Source: Leucothrix arctica (GTDB taxonomy: Bacteria; Pseudomonadota; Gammaproteobacteria; Thiotrichales; Thiotrichaceae). Taken from it: a stretch of 64,000 nt of DNA. The translations under genes and the position numbers were made by a program. The stretch lies in assembly GCF_003172895.1 (NCBI RefSeq), contig NZ_QGKL01000016.1, forward strand, positions 1-64,000. The letters are read 5' to 3'. Shown here piece after piece: positions 24,968-33,371 of the stretch (positions are counted from its first letter, which is position 1; every line of letters begins with the position of its first letter). The notes beneath the pieces were generated by a model, which saw nothing but the letters and a program-made list of their open reading frames with translations, ran no database searches and had not been told where the DNA came from.

Positions 24968-25747
24968 TCAACTCATCCACTGACCACCGTCAACGTTATA
25001 AGTCTGCGCAACCACATAGTCAGAATCACTACTCGCAAGGAAAACAGCCATTCCAGTGAGATCTTCAGCAACGCCCATGCGTCCAAAAGGGACATTAGCG
25101 GCCACTTGCTTTTTCTTTTCACCTGGCTGTAAATTTTCGTGTTTGGCAAAAAACGAATCCACAATATCCCAATGCTCACCATCAACCACACCCGGCGAAA
25201 TAGCATTCACGTTAATGCCGTACTGGATCAAGTCCAAGCCAAACGACTGAGTTAAACTAATAATTGCTGCTTTAGTAGAACAATACACCGCCACTAACGC
25301 TTCACCACGGCGCCCTGCCTGACTTGCCATATTAATGATTTTACCGCCCTCGCCTCGCTCGATCATGTGCTTGGCAGCGGCCTGCAACATAAACAACGAA
25401 CCCGAGACATTTACCGCATAGAGCTTATCGTAATCTTCACGCGTAATTTCAACCGTTGGCGCAGCACTAAATAACGCGGCGTTATTAATGAGAATATCAA
25501 TTTTACCTAAATGCTCAACCGTCTCATCAACACATGCGTCGATGCTTTCCTGTTTAGTCACATCGAGGGCAATCGCAGTACAGTGTTCACCGAGTTGGTC
25601 AGCGGTTAGTTGCGCTCGATCGATATTAATATCAGCAATGACGACGCTAGCACCTTCGTCAAGATAGCGCTCAGCAAAGCTACGACCAATGCCACGTGCA
25701 GCACCTGTAATTAAGGCCACACGGCCTTCTAAACGTTTATTCGTCAT
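24968..25747 (-). CDS. smoS: SDR-family sorbitol (L-iditol 2-) dehydrogenase, SmoS-like
   Basis: This 259-residue short-chain dehydrogenase has the NAD-binding GAARGIG (residues 15-21), NNAALF, catalytic Ser in NMASQAG and the Tyr-x3-Lys pair in VYCSTKA. Strong resemblance in unusual stretches (GRRGEALVAVYC, NAISPGVVDGEHWD, VAQTYNVDGG) to the Rhodobacter sphaeroides sorbitol dehydrogenase SmoS is the reason for the name. That enzyme oxidises sorbitol to fructose with NAD. The gene ends a same-strand cluster with a LacI-type regulator and a polyol ABC transporter in smo order. Confidence 0.85.
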   Translation of the reverse strand: MTNKRLEGRVALITGAARGIGRSFAERYLDEGASVVIADINIDRAQLTADQLGEHCTAIALDVTKQESIDACVDETVEHLGKIDILINNAALFSAAPTVEITREDYDKLYAVNVSGSLFMLQAAAKHMIERGEGGKIINMASQAGRRGEALVAVYCSTKAAIISLTQSFGLDLIQYGINVNAISPGVVDGEHWDIVDSFFAKHENLQPGEKKKQVAANVPFGRMGVAEDLTGMAVFLASSDSDYVVAQTYNVDGGQWMS

Positions 25748-25841
25748 TGAAAATACCTCAGAAATTCACACGGAAAAGTGCAGTCGCACTTACAGGTAAT
25801 CGGTATGTACCTCTACGGACGTAGAGGTCGTATTAAAACTG

Positions 25842-26902
25842 TTAAGCTGAGTCGCGTAACTTCAATTGCACACTAAACAAATGTTCAGCAGACGCTGACT
25901 TTGCGTCATTTTTTGTCAGGTCACGAAGACAATCAACAGCCGTTCTAGCGATCTGTTTAACGTCTTGAGATACGGTTGTCAGTGACGGCCACACATAACT
26001 ACTTAAGGCATGGTCATCATGACCAGCCACACGTAAACCACCTTGTTGACCCGCACGATCACTAAATAAAGCCGCTTCGTTACCCGCGCGTAACACGCCC
26101 ATAGCAAGTCGGTCATTAGAACATAAAATCGTTGCATCTTTGTACTCACCCTTCGCAAACAACCCTTTCATAAGGTTATAAGAGTAAGCTTCAAAGTTAC
26201 CGTATTCGCCATTCCATTCGTCTGACAGCACTTCAGGCTCAAAGCCAAGCTCCGTCATACGTGCCTTATGCCTGCTTCACGCTCCAAAGCGTTACTGTTA
26301 GTTACTGACGGCATACTCAGAAAAACAGGTGGTTTTCCAGAGCGTGATAGGTAGTCCACCATCAGGTGAATACTTTGTTGATTATCTGTGCCAACGAATG
26401 GAAACTGATTTTCCAAACCGGGGCATCTAGCATCTACAAACACAAGCGGAAGCTGTCCTTGAAGGCGCTTAAATTGGGTAGAATTTTCTTTAGAACCCAC
26501 CGGAGCAATGATGATGCCTTCAGCATTCATCGAGCGAAAGTTCTCAACGGCTAACAATTCCTTTTCAGGATCGTCATGGGTATTTTGAATCAGAATCGAA
26601 TAATCTAATTCTTTGGCACGCAGTTCGATTTCTTGCAACAACTCCATGAAGTAGAAGTCATTAACATGCGGAATAACAACACCGAATAAACGTGTGTTAC
26701 GTCGATTCATGTTTCGAGCAAAAAAGTTTGGAACGTAATCTACTTCAGACAAACCTTTCTCGATCCTAGCGCGCATTGAATCGCGAACGGATGACTGGTC
26801 TGCAAAGTACTTGGATAGAGTGGGCCTAGAGACACCAATCTCTATAGATAACTCCTCCATTGTCTTAATTTGTTTCATTTTCTCGCTGGGTTGTTTAGTC
26901 AT
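25842..26902 (-). pseudogene. LacI-family regulator, broken by a single-base deletion
   Basis: Two frames together make one LacI-type repressor. The N-terminal part (from ATG at 26902) has the helix-turn-helix IEIGVSRPTLSKYF, the hinge VPNFFARNMNRR and the first half of the sugar-binding domain, ending LEREAGIRHV. The C-terminal part starts in another frame with MTELGFEPEV and includes CSNDRLAMGVLRAGNE and VAGHDDHALSSY. Restoring one T near 26266 would give EREAGYKARMTELGF, the normal family reading, so the cause is a one-base deletion (or a sequencing error). The HTH protein alone might still be made. It lies between the ABC transporter and the smoS-like gene and probably controlled both. 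Confidence 0.85.
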
Positions 26903-27015
26903 TTCGGGTAGCCTAGCATTCAATTCTAACGCATGTATATGGAACTCTATAGTGTCGCCACTACAGTGAAAATAAAAAAACGTAGAAACTGTATATATTC
27001 CGATCAGCCTTTCTA

Positions 27016-27049
27016 CATTTGCTCCATTTGCTCCATTTGCTCCATTTGC
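27016..27049. repeat. 9-bp tandem repeat (catttgctc), 3.8 copies
   Basis: Three full units and seven bases of a fourth occur in perfect tandem about 115 bases upstream of the lacI-type start, within its 5' region. The unit length is a multiple of three and an open frame runs through it, encoding repeated Asn-Gly-Ala. Such repeats change copy number by slippage. Confidence 0.85.
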
Positions 27050-27170
27050 ATACAATTCTCAGGAAAATCAATCATTAGAACCTGTGACAACCCTATCGTG
27101 CAGTTTACCACAGGCTCTAAAGATCAAGTACGGCTATAAATTGTTATGACAATTCCAGCAAAGCGACGCT

Positions 27171-28178
27171 TTACAGAGCCAGCCCTTCTGAATCAAAACG
27201 ATGTACTCGGCTAGCGTCAAACTCTACGCCAACTGTATCGCCAATTTTCAGTTCAGTACGTACATACTGTCTAACAATTATCTGGTGCTTGCCGGCAATT
27301 TTCATATGGATCAACGTCTCATTACCTAAAGACTCAACCAACTCAACAACACCACTAAGTGCTGCGCCTTCTGCACCAACTGCTTTCATATGCTCAGGAC
27401 GAATACCCACTTCAGCAGAACCTTCAGCGACAGCTGGTAAGAAATCAGCCGGTAGAAGGTTCATCTGAGGCATACCAATAAACTGAGATACAAAACGGTT
27501 TTTCGGATGATCATAAAGGTCTAGTGGTGTACCCACCTGCTCAATAATACCGTCACGTAATACAACCACTCGATCTGCCAACGTCATCGCTTCAACTTGG
27601 TCATGCGTTACATAGACAGTGGTTGCACCCAACTCTCTGTGTAGTTCTGCAATCTCAACTCGAGTTTGACCACGTAGTGCCGCATCCAAGTTAGATAGTG
27701 GCTCATCAAACAAGAAGACTTTTGGAGAACGAACAATCGCACGACCGATAGCGACACGTTGACGCTGTCCACCAGACAACATCTTAGGCGTACGCTTTAG
27801 GTAAGCCGTCAGGTCTAGTTTTTCAGCAGCCTTTTCAACTTTCTCTTGAATCTCAGCTGGGTCAACCTTAGCTAGACGCAATGCAAAAGACATATTGTCT
27901 TCAACCGTCATGTGCGGATATAGCGCATACGACTGGAATACCATTGCTAGATCACGCTGAGCTGATGGAGTCGTCGTAATGTCTTTACCATCTAGAATCA
28001 ACTCACCACCATTGATGACTTCAAGTCCTGCAATCATTCGAAGCAGTGTCGACTTACCACAACCTGACGGCCCAACAAATACGATGAACTCACCGTTTTC
28101 GATTTCTAGGTTAACGCCTTTGATTGCGTGTAATTTACCGTAGTACTTGTCTACGTTTTGTAATTTTAAAAATGCCAT
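27171..28178 (-). CDS. smoK: ABC transporter ATPase, polyol/sugar type (SmoK/MalK-like)
   Basis: This 335-residue ATPase of the CUT1 (MalK/UgpC) class has Walker A GPSGCGKST (residues 36-44), the signature LSGGQRQRVAIGRA, Walker B VFLFDEPLSNLDA and the switch VYVTHDQ. The C-terminal third forms the TOBE/regulatory domain (AEVGIRPEHM). It powers uptake through the two permeases encoded just upstream. The gap to the preceding permease gene is 13 bases, so they share a transcript. The smoK name rests on the cluster context with smoS. Confidence 0.9.
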   Translation of the reverse strand: MAFLKLQNVDKYYGKLHAIKGVNLEIENGEFIVFVGPSGCGKSTLLRMIAGLEVINGGELILDGKDITTTPSAQRDLAMVFQSYALYPHMTVEDNMSFALRLAKVDPAEIQEKVEKAAEKLDLTAYLKRTPKMLSGGQRQRVAIGRAIVRSPKVFLFDEPLSNLDAALRGQTRVEIAELHRELGATTVYVTHDQVEAMTLADRVVVLRDGIIEQVGTPLDLYDHPKNRFVSQFIGMPQMNLLPADFLPAVAEGSAEVGIRPEHMKAVGAEGAALSGVVELVESLGNETLIHMKIAGKHQIIVRQYVRTELKIGDTVGVEFDASRVHRFDSEGLAL

Positions 28179-28191
28179 GTCTAAAAAACCT

Positions 28192-29058
28192 TTATTTCAC
28201 TGCACCGAAAGTTAATCCCTGTACCAACTGCTTCTGGCTGAACCAACCAAAGATAACAATCGGAGCGATGGCCAATACTGATACTGCAGATAACTTCGAC
28301 CAGAACAAGCCTTCAGGACTTGAATATGAAGCTACCAAAGAAGCTAGCGTTCCTGCGTTTGCTGATGTCAAGTTCAAGACCCAGAAAGCCTCATTCCATG
28401 ACAATACTAAACACAGTAATCCTGTCGATGCCAAACCACCCATCGCAAGAGGAAGTAGTACATATCTAAACTCTTCCCAAAGTGTTGCACCATCCATACG
28501 TGACGCTTCTAATATCTCACTTGGAATCTCTTTAAAGTTTGTATAAAGCATCCAAACCATAATCGGTAGATTCATTAGCGTGAAGATAATGATCAGTGCG
28601 AAGACGTTATCTAGTAAGCCCAATTTTTGGCATAGAAGATAGATCGGAATCAATGCACCAACAGCTGGCATCATCTTTGTAGATAGCATCCACATAAGGA
28701 TGTTTTTCGTCTGTTTCGTTGGGTTAAATGCCATGCTGTAAGCAGCAGGCGTAGCAATCATTAATCCTAAGATCGTAGAACCCACACTTGTTACAACAGA
28801 GTTCCAAGCAAAGCTAAAGTAGTCACTTCGCTCTTGTACTTCTGTGTAGTTCTCAAGCGTTGGTTCAAATATCCATAAGCTTGGCACCGCAATGGCTTGA
28901 AGCTCAGTCTTGAACGACGTCAGGATCATGAAGAAAATAGGGAAAAACATTAGTAACGCAACACCGTACGACGCTACGGTGCGAGTAATCATCGCCCCAT
29001 TCCAAGTATATTTTCCAGTTCTTACTGGCTTTTTAACTGTAGTAGTACTCATAATCAT
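28192..29058 (-). CDS. smoG: ABC transporter permease, MalG type (SmoG-like)
   Basis: This 288-residue inner membrane protein has six predicted membrane segments, beginning at ASYGVALLMFFPIFF. The coupling-helix EAA motif, EASRMDGATLWEEFRYVLLPL, is near residues 185-205. It partners the permease encoded upstream. Its ATG overlaps the upstream TGA by one base (TGATG), indicating translational coupling; the second Met (third codon) is an alternative start. Membership in the polyol transporter follows from gene order. Confidence 0.9.
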   Translation of the reverse strand: MIMSTTTVKKPVRTGKYTWNGAMITRTVASYGVALLMFFPIFFMILTSFKTELQAIAVPSLWIFEPTLENYTEVQERSDYFSFAWNSVVTSVGSTILGLMIATPAAYSMAFNPTKQTKNILMWMLSTKMMPAVGALIPIYLLCQKLGLLDNVFALIIIFTLMNLPIMVWMLYTNFKEIPSEILEASRMDGATLWEEFRYVLLPLAMGGLASTGLLCLVLSWNEAFWVLNLTSANAGTLASLVASYSSPEGLFWSKLSAVSVLAIAPIVIFGWFSQKQLVQGLTFGAVK

Positions 29059-29933
29059 CAGTCCAAGTTTTTGCCGACAATGCGGATTAGGAAAAACGCA
29101 ACGATGTTAGCCAGAATGATGGCGAACATAGCACCAGCAGAAGCTGAGCCTACATCAAAGTTCACAAGTGCTTCGTTATAAATCAAGTATGCCAAGTTAG
29201 TACTTTGAGTACCTGGGCCACCATTGGTAGTCGTAAATATCTCAGCAAAAACACTTAATAAGAAGATCACTTCGATCATAATTACTACCGTAATAGCACG
29301 AGCCATATGTGGTAAGTAAAGATATCTAAATTTTTGTAAATACGTCGCACCATCTAGGTCTGAAGCTTCTAGCTGCTCACGGTCCATTGACTGTAGAGAA
29401 GTAATGAAGATCAAACATGCAAATGGCATCCACTGCCAACTCAACATAAGAATGACTGAGAAGAGTGGTAAATCTTGGAGCCAGTTAACGGGTTCGAGCC
29501 CAAAGAAGGTCCAGACCTGCGCTAGCACACCATAGATTGGATTCATCATCATATGCTTCCACAACAAAGCATTTACCGTAGGCATGACGAAGAACGGAGA
29601 AATTAATAATATACGTACAAAGCTCTGGCCCGGAAAAGGGTCATTGATCAGCATTGCAATCGCTAAACCAAAAGCTACTGTGATAAATACCGTACTACCA
29701 AGCAGTACTAACGTATTTAAAACTGCATCAGTAAAGGCAGGGTTTGTAACAAAGAATTCATAGTTAGCCCAACCGACAAAACCTGTTAGCTCGGGAGACA
29801 TTAAATTATAACGAATAGCGGAGAAATAGAGTGTCATTCCTAGAGGAACTAACATCCATAACAATAGCGTAGCTACTGCTGGGGACAATAATAGTCTTGG
29901 AACGAACCGATTACCTGCTGAGGATGACTGCAT
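29058..29933 (-). CDS. smoF: ABC transporter permease, MalF type (SmoF-like)
   Basis: This 291-residue permease has six membrane segments, the first being LLLSPAVATLLLWMLVPLG. The EAA loop EASDLDGATYLQKFRYLYLPH lies near residues 195-215 and contacts the ATPase. It forms the channel with the MalG-type protein whose gene overlaps its stop codon. It follows the binding-protein gene after about 205 bases containing a small hairpin. Confidence 0.9.
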   Translation of the reverse strand: MQSSSAGNRFVPRLLLSPAVATLLLWMLVPLGMTLYFSAIRYNLMSPELTGFVGWANYEFFVTNPAFTDAVLNTLVLLGSTVFITVAFGLAIAMLINDPFPGQSFVRILLISPFFVMPTVNALLWKHMMMNPIYGVLAQVWTFFGLEPVNWLQDLPLFSVILMLSWQWMPFACLIFITSLQSMDREQLEASDLDGATYLQKFRYLYLPHMARAITVVIMIEVIFLLSVFAEIFTTTNGGPGTQSTNLAYLIYNEALVNFDVGSASAGAMFAIILANIVAFFLIRIVGKNLD

Positions 29934-30101
29934 CTCTTGATACCATTTTCGGACAGGGGTTTAAGAAAGACACAACTGGAAAGTCATACAAACACAAAAG
30001 TATATTGGCGGTGAGGTATCCACATCGCCCCCCACCCTCGGAAGGTAAAAAATAGGGAGCGATGTGACTCTAACTTATGCGTCAGTATTGTTTAACTGAC
30101 T

Positions 30102-30119
30102 TCCCGGTTGAGCCCGGGA
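30102..30119 (-). promoter_or_regulatory. Intercistronic hairpin after the binding-protein gene
   Basis: TCCCGG and CCGGGA pair around a six-base loop, 21 bases after the binding-protein stop. There is no T-tract, so it is more likely an mRNA-stabilising stem, as in other transport operons where the binding protein is made in excess, than a full terminator. Confidence 0.5.
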
Positions 30120-30139
30120 GGATTAATTAAGCGTTAAAC

Positions 30140-31453
30140 TTAATAGTATCCTGCACGACGCATCTCACGATCTGCCGCGACTTGTGCTGCTGCTAGTGCT
30201 TCTTTTACAGTTTTGTCGCCTGATAGAGCTGCAGCCATTTGCTGACCAACTGCTGTACCAATCGCCTGGAACTCAGGGATAGCTGCGAACTGAACACCGG
30301 TGTACGGGTTCTTGTTAAACGTACTATCGTCTGGGTTAGCACTGAAAATTGCTTTCAGCTCTGCATCAGCAAAACTTGCCGCTGCTTTGAACTCAGGAAT
30401 GTTGTACGTTGACGCACGGCTACCAGTAGGAACTTTACCGTATCCGTTAGTCTCACCAATTAGCTTGATGTAGTCTTTAGACGTAGCCCACTCGATGAAC
30501 TTAGTCGCTTCTGCAACCTTAGTTGAAGATGCTGGAACAGCTAGTGCCCAAGCCCACAACCAGTTAGCGCCACGTGCAGTCTTTTGAACAGGAGCCTGTG
30601 CGAATGCTATCTTGTCAGCAACTTTAGACTGAGATGGGTCAGATACGAATGAAGCAGCGATAGTTGCATCAATCCATGCACCACACTTACCTTCATTGAT
30701 CAAAGCTAGGATTTCGTTGAAGCTGTTAGATGCAGATCCTGGAGGACCATACTTCTTCATTAGATCAACGTAGAACGTAACCGCTGCTTCCCACTCAGGA
30801 GAATCAAGCTGTGGCTTCCAATTCATGTCAAACCACTGCGCACCATAAGTGTTAGCAAGGGTAGATAGGAAAGCCATGTTATCGCCCCAACCAGGCTTAC
30901 CACGTAGACAAATACCGTAAACGCCATCGTCTGGACTATGCATTGCTGCTACAGCCTGTTCCATGTCAGACCAAGTAGGCTTGTCAGGAAGGCTGATGCC
31001 AGCTTTATCAGTTAGATCTTTACGATACATAACCATAGAGCTCTCACCGTAGAACGGTGCAGCATACATTTTGCCTTCGTGAGAAAGACCGTTACGGATA
31101 GCTGGGAAGATATCGTCAGCGTCATAAGCTTCACTAGTTACTAGTGGTGCTAGCCAACCTTTCTTACCCCAGATTGGAGTCTCGTACATACCGATAGTCA
31201 TGATATCAAACTGACCACCTTTAGTAGCGATGTCAGTTGTTACACGTGAACGTAGTACGCTTTCTTCTAGCGTAACCCACTTAACAGTGATGCCTGGGTT
31301 AGCTTTTTCAAAAACTTCAGTATGCTTCTGCATTTCGATCATGTGACCGTTATTCAGAGTAGCAACAACCAACTCTGTATCTGCAGCTGCAGCGCCAGAA
31401 AATATGACACTACCAGCTAGAGTTATAGCCGTTGCAAGTTTATTCATCTTCAT
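30140..31453 (-). CDS. smoE: Extracellular polyol/sugar-binding protein (SmoE-like)
   Basis: This 437-residue solute-binding protein is the first gene of the transporter operon. A cleavable signal peptide (MKMNKLATAITLAGSVIFSG, then AAAADT) directs it to the periplasm. The mature protein has the family-1 binding-protein layout, with FDIMTIGMYETPIW near residue 85 and GKCGAWIDATIAASF in the second lobe, both typical of mannitol/sorbitol binders. The ATG at 31453 has GGAGGAG seven bases upstream, the best ribosome site in the cluster. The upstream gap should hold the operon promoter. Confidence 0.9.
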   Translation of the reverse strand: MKMNKLATAITLAGSVIFSGAAAADTELVVATLNNGHMIEMQKHTEVFEKANPGITVKWVTLEESVLRSRVTTDIATKGGQFDIMTIGMYETPIWGKKGWLAPLVTSEAYDADDIFPAIRNGLSHEGKMYAAPFYGESSMVMYRKDLTDKAGISLPDKPTWSDMEQAVAAMHSPDDGVYGICLRGKPGWGDNMAFLSTLANTYGAQWFDMNWKPQLDSPEWEAAVTFYVDLMKKYGPPGSASNSFNEILALINEGKCGAWIDATIAASFVSDPSQSKVADKIAFAQAPVQKTARGANWLWAWALAVPASSTKVAEATKFIEWATSKDYIKLIGETNGYGKVPTGSRASTYNIPEFKAAASFADAELKAIFSANPDDSTFNKNPYTGVQFAAIPEFQAIGTAVGQQMAAALSGDKTVKEALAAAQVAADREMRRAGYY

Positions 31454-31648
31454 TTCAATACTCCTCCTATTGGAACTTTGACTTTCAAAAGTCCGGATTC
31501 AGTTTACGTTTCATTAACCACTAGTAAACTTTCTCTAAACGAGCATTTAGATTACTCATCAGACTTTCTCATGTCAATTATTTTTTTACGCGTGTAAAGA
31601 AATAACATCACCAACGTTAAGTATTATATTAGTTAATACTAGTTCCGA

Positions 31649-31927
31649 CTACATTCGATAAATAGTCTGCACCAAATGAAAACCAAACTTTGTCTTAACA
31701 GGTCCGTGTACTGTTAACACTGGTTTTTTAAAGACAACATCATCAATCGCTTTAACCATTTTTCCCGGACTGAACTCACCCAAGTCCCCGCCATTTTTAG
31801 CGGTATTACACGTTGAGTGCTTTTTAGCTAACGAAGCAAAGTCAGTGCCGCCGGTAATCTGTTGCTTAATTGTTTCAGCTTCTTCTTTGGTCTTTACCAA
31901 AATGTGTCGAGCGCTAGCAGTGGGCAT
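31649..31927 (-). CDS. ppiC: Parvulin-type peptidyl-prolyl isomerase (PpiC)
   Basis: This 92-residue protein is a single parvulin domain. It starts with SARHILVKTKEEAE, holds GGDLGEFSPGKMV in the centre and ends TKFGFHLVQ, all conserved in PpiC. It has no signal peptide, so it acts in the cytosol, isomerising X-Pro bonds. It is monocistronic. Confidence 0.93.
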   Translation of the reverse strand: MPTASARHILVKTKEEAETIKQQITGGTDFASLAKKHSTCNTAKNGGDLGEFSPGKMVKAIDDVVFKKPVLTVHGPVKTKFGFHLVQTIYRM

Positions 31928-32006
31928 GGTTATCTCTCTTTATCAGGTTATCGTTGCACAAATTATCCCATACTTTAGTACTAAACCTTATGCTTATAGT
32001 GCGTAC

Positions 32007-32987
32007 TCAGCTGCTTGAGATTGATTTATAAAACCAACGTTGTCGAGTCGCCTCATTCATTAACGCCATGCCGCGGGTCAGCACTAACATCAAAGCAAAG
32101 GTAAACAAAAGTCGCCACCAAAAGATGCCGTGGAAGTCTGCGCCAATCAGTAAAATCAACAAAGTGTCTTCAATCAATGCATGCACCAAACTCAGCAATA
32201 CAATCGTTGTGAATATATCGCGTGTTTTAATATGCCCTTTGCGTGCCTCGCTAATAAGTAAACCACCACCGAATGAAAGCCCCAGAGTAATTCCGATAAT
32301 GGCAAAATTAGTCGCCTCTTTACCGATACCCAATAGGCGTAATAAAGGGCTCAATAAAATACCCATGACCTTCTCAATGCCCAACAACTTTAAAACTTTT
32401 AGTACAAACAACAGACACGTTACTACCAAGATAATGACGCATAAGTTTTGTAACTGCCCAAACACCCAACTGAGTAAGTCAGTCGTCTGACTAGTTTCTA
32501 TCTGTAGTAGGTTGGTTACGGGTTGCTGTAAGAAACCACCATACTGGTAGGCTTGATTCAATATAGACGCGAACATCAACGCACCACCGAAACGTACCAG
32601 TAAAATCACCCAGATACTGACACCCGCCTTCTTTGCAATCGCAACCTCTACTGGGAGCGCGTGAGCCATTAACATGAGGCTGCCCAAAATAGTCGCCTGC
32701 GCGACCGTCATTCCACCTTCTATGGCAGTATCCGCCAAGATCACTAAACCACCATAGATATTCACAGCGAAAGTCGTTGCCCACACCAAACCTAAACTGT
32801 CCGGCAAACCGACACTTTCCATGACGGGCCCCATCGCCTGTCCTAGCAAAGCTACACCTCCCAATTCTTGTGCTATTTTTATAATAATGATGGCTGGAAT
32901 CATTACCTTGAACAGCGTACTGCAAACATTGTAGACCTCTTGGATTAACGCCAAGAAAAACTGTTTTAAAAAGCTAATTGCTTGCAT
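32007..32987 (-). CDS. Nucleoside-recognition (Gate) domain membrane protein
   Basis: This 326-residue protein has about eight hydrophobic segments in two halves, with the Gate-domain signatures FKVMIPAIIIIKIAQELGG in the first half and AIIGITLGLSFGGGLLISEA in the second. Related proteins include YjiH and the spore maturation proteins. Transport of nucleosides or other solutes is suspected but unproven for the family. It lies 80 bases upstream of ppiC and may be independent of it. Confidence 0.75.
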   Translation of the reverse strand: MQAISFLKQFFLALIQEVYNVCSTLFKVMIPAIIIIKIAQELGGVALLGQAMGPVMESVGLPDSLGLVWATTFAVNIYGGLVILADTAIEGGMTVAQATILGSLMLMAHALPVEVAIAKKAGVSIWVILLVRFGGALMFASILNQAYQYGGFLQQPVTNLLQIETSQTTDLLSWVFGQLQNLCVIILVVTCLLFVLKVLKLLGIEKVMGILLSPLLRLLGIGKEATNFAIIGITLGLSFGGGLLISEARKGHIKTRDIFTTIVLLSLVHALIEDTLLILLIGADFHGIFWWRLLFTFALMLVLTRGMALMNEATRQRWFYKSISSS

Positions 32988-33056
32988 GGATGTTGCTCAC
33001 TAGGGGGTTAAGTAGTGCAATGATAGTTCACAGGTTTGGCATTGAATAGCCACTAG

Positions 33057-33206
33057 TTATTGCCAAAAACGCTTACGCCCTTCTCGTCTCGCATCTGAAA
33101 CGTCTACGGCAATATCTTTTAACTGCTCGGGGGATAAATCCAATAACTGCTTTCGAGTACGCTGACGTTGACTTGCTTGCTGCACTAACTTAAGTAACCG
33201 CTTCAT
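33057..33206 (-). CDS. DUF1127 small basic protein (YjiS-like)
   Basis: This 49-residue gene begins with MKRLLKLVQQAS, is rich in Arg, Lys and Gln, and contains RKQLLDLSPEQLKDIAVDVS and the terminal EGRKRFW, the hallmark of DUF1127. AGGAG lies upstream of the ATG. In other bacteria DUF1127 proteins bind RNA or affect phosphate and carbon metabolism. It is divergent from a MocR regulator gene, the same arrangement as yjiS and yjiR in E. coli, so it is probably the regulator's target. Confidence 0.82.
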   Translation of the reverse strand: MKRLLKLVQQASQRQRTRKQLLDLSPEQLKDIAVDVSDARREGRKRFWQ

Positions 33207-33287
33207 AATCATTCTCCTTATTAAGTTTAGGAAAATATTAGCCCTCTATATAACTTGCAAACAGATGTAAAAACTGATTAATTAACT

Positions 33288-33343
33288 AGTACAGATCAAC
33301 CAATTTTGCAACTGTACTGGTGCGTTTACGTCCAATCTGTACT
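33288..33343. promoter_or_regulatory. Three CTGTAC-type boxes between the DUF1127 and MocR genes
   Basis: AGTACAGAT (33288-33296), AACTGTACT (33310-33318) and ATCTGTACT (33335-33343) share an ACTGTAC core. The first and third are exact inverted copies. They are likely binding sites for the MocR protein encoded downstream. Confidence 0.6.
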
Positions 33344-33371
33344 ACCTTTAAATCTAAACTGTAAGGCCATT

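Noticed and set aside
27016-27049. Short tandem repeat as a CRISPR array
   Set aside because: The units are 9 bases with no spacers and no cas genes are present.
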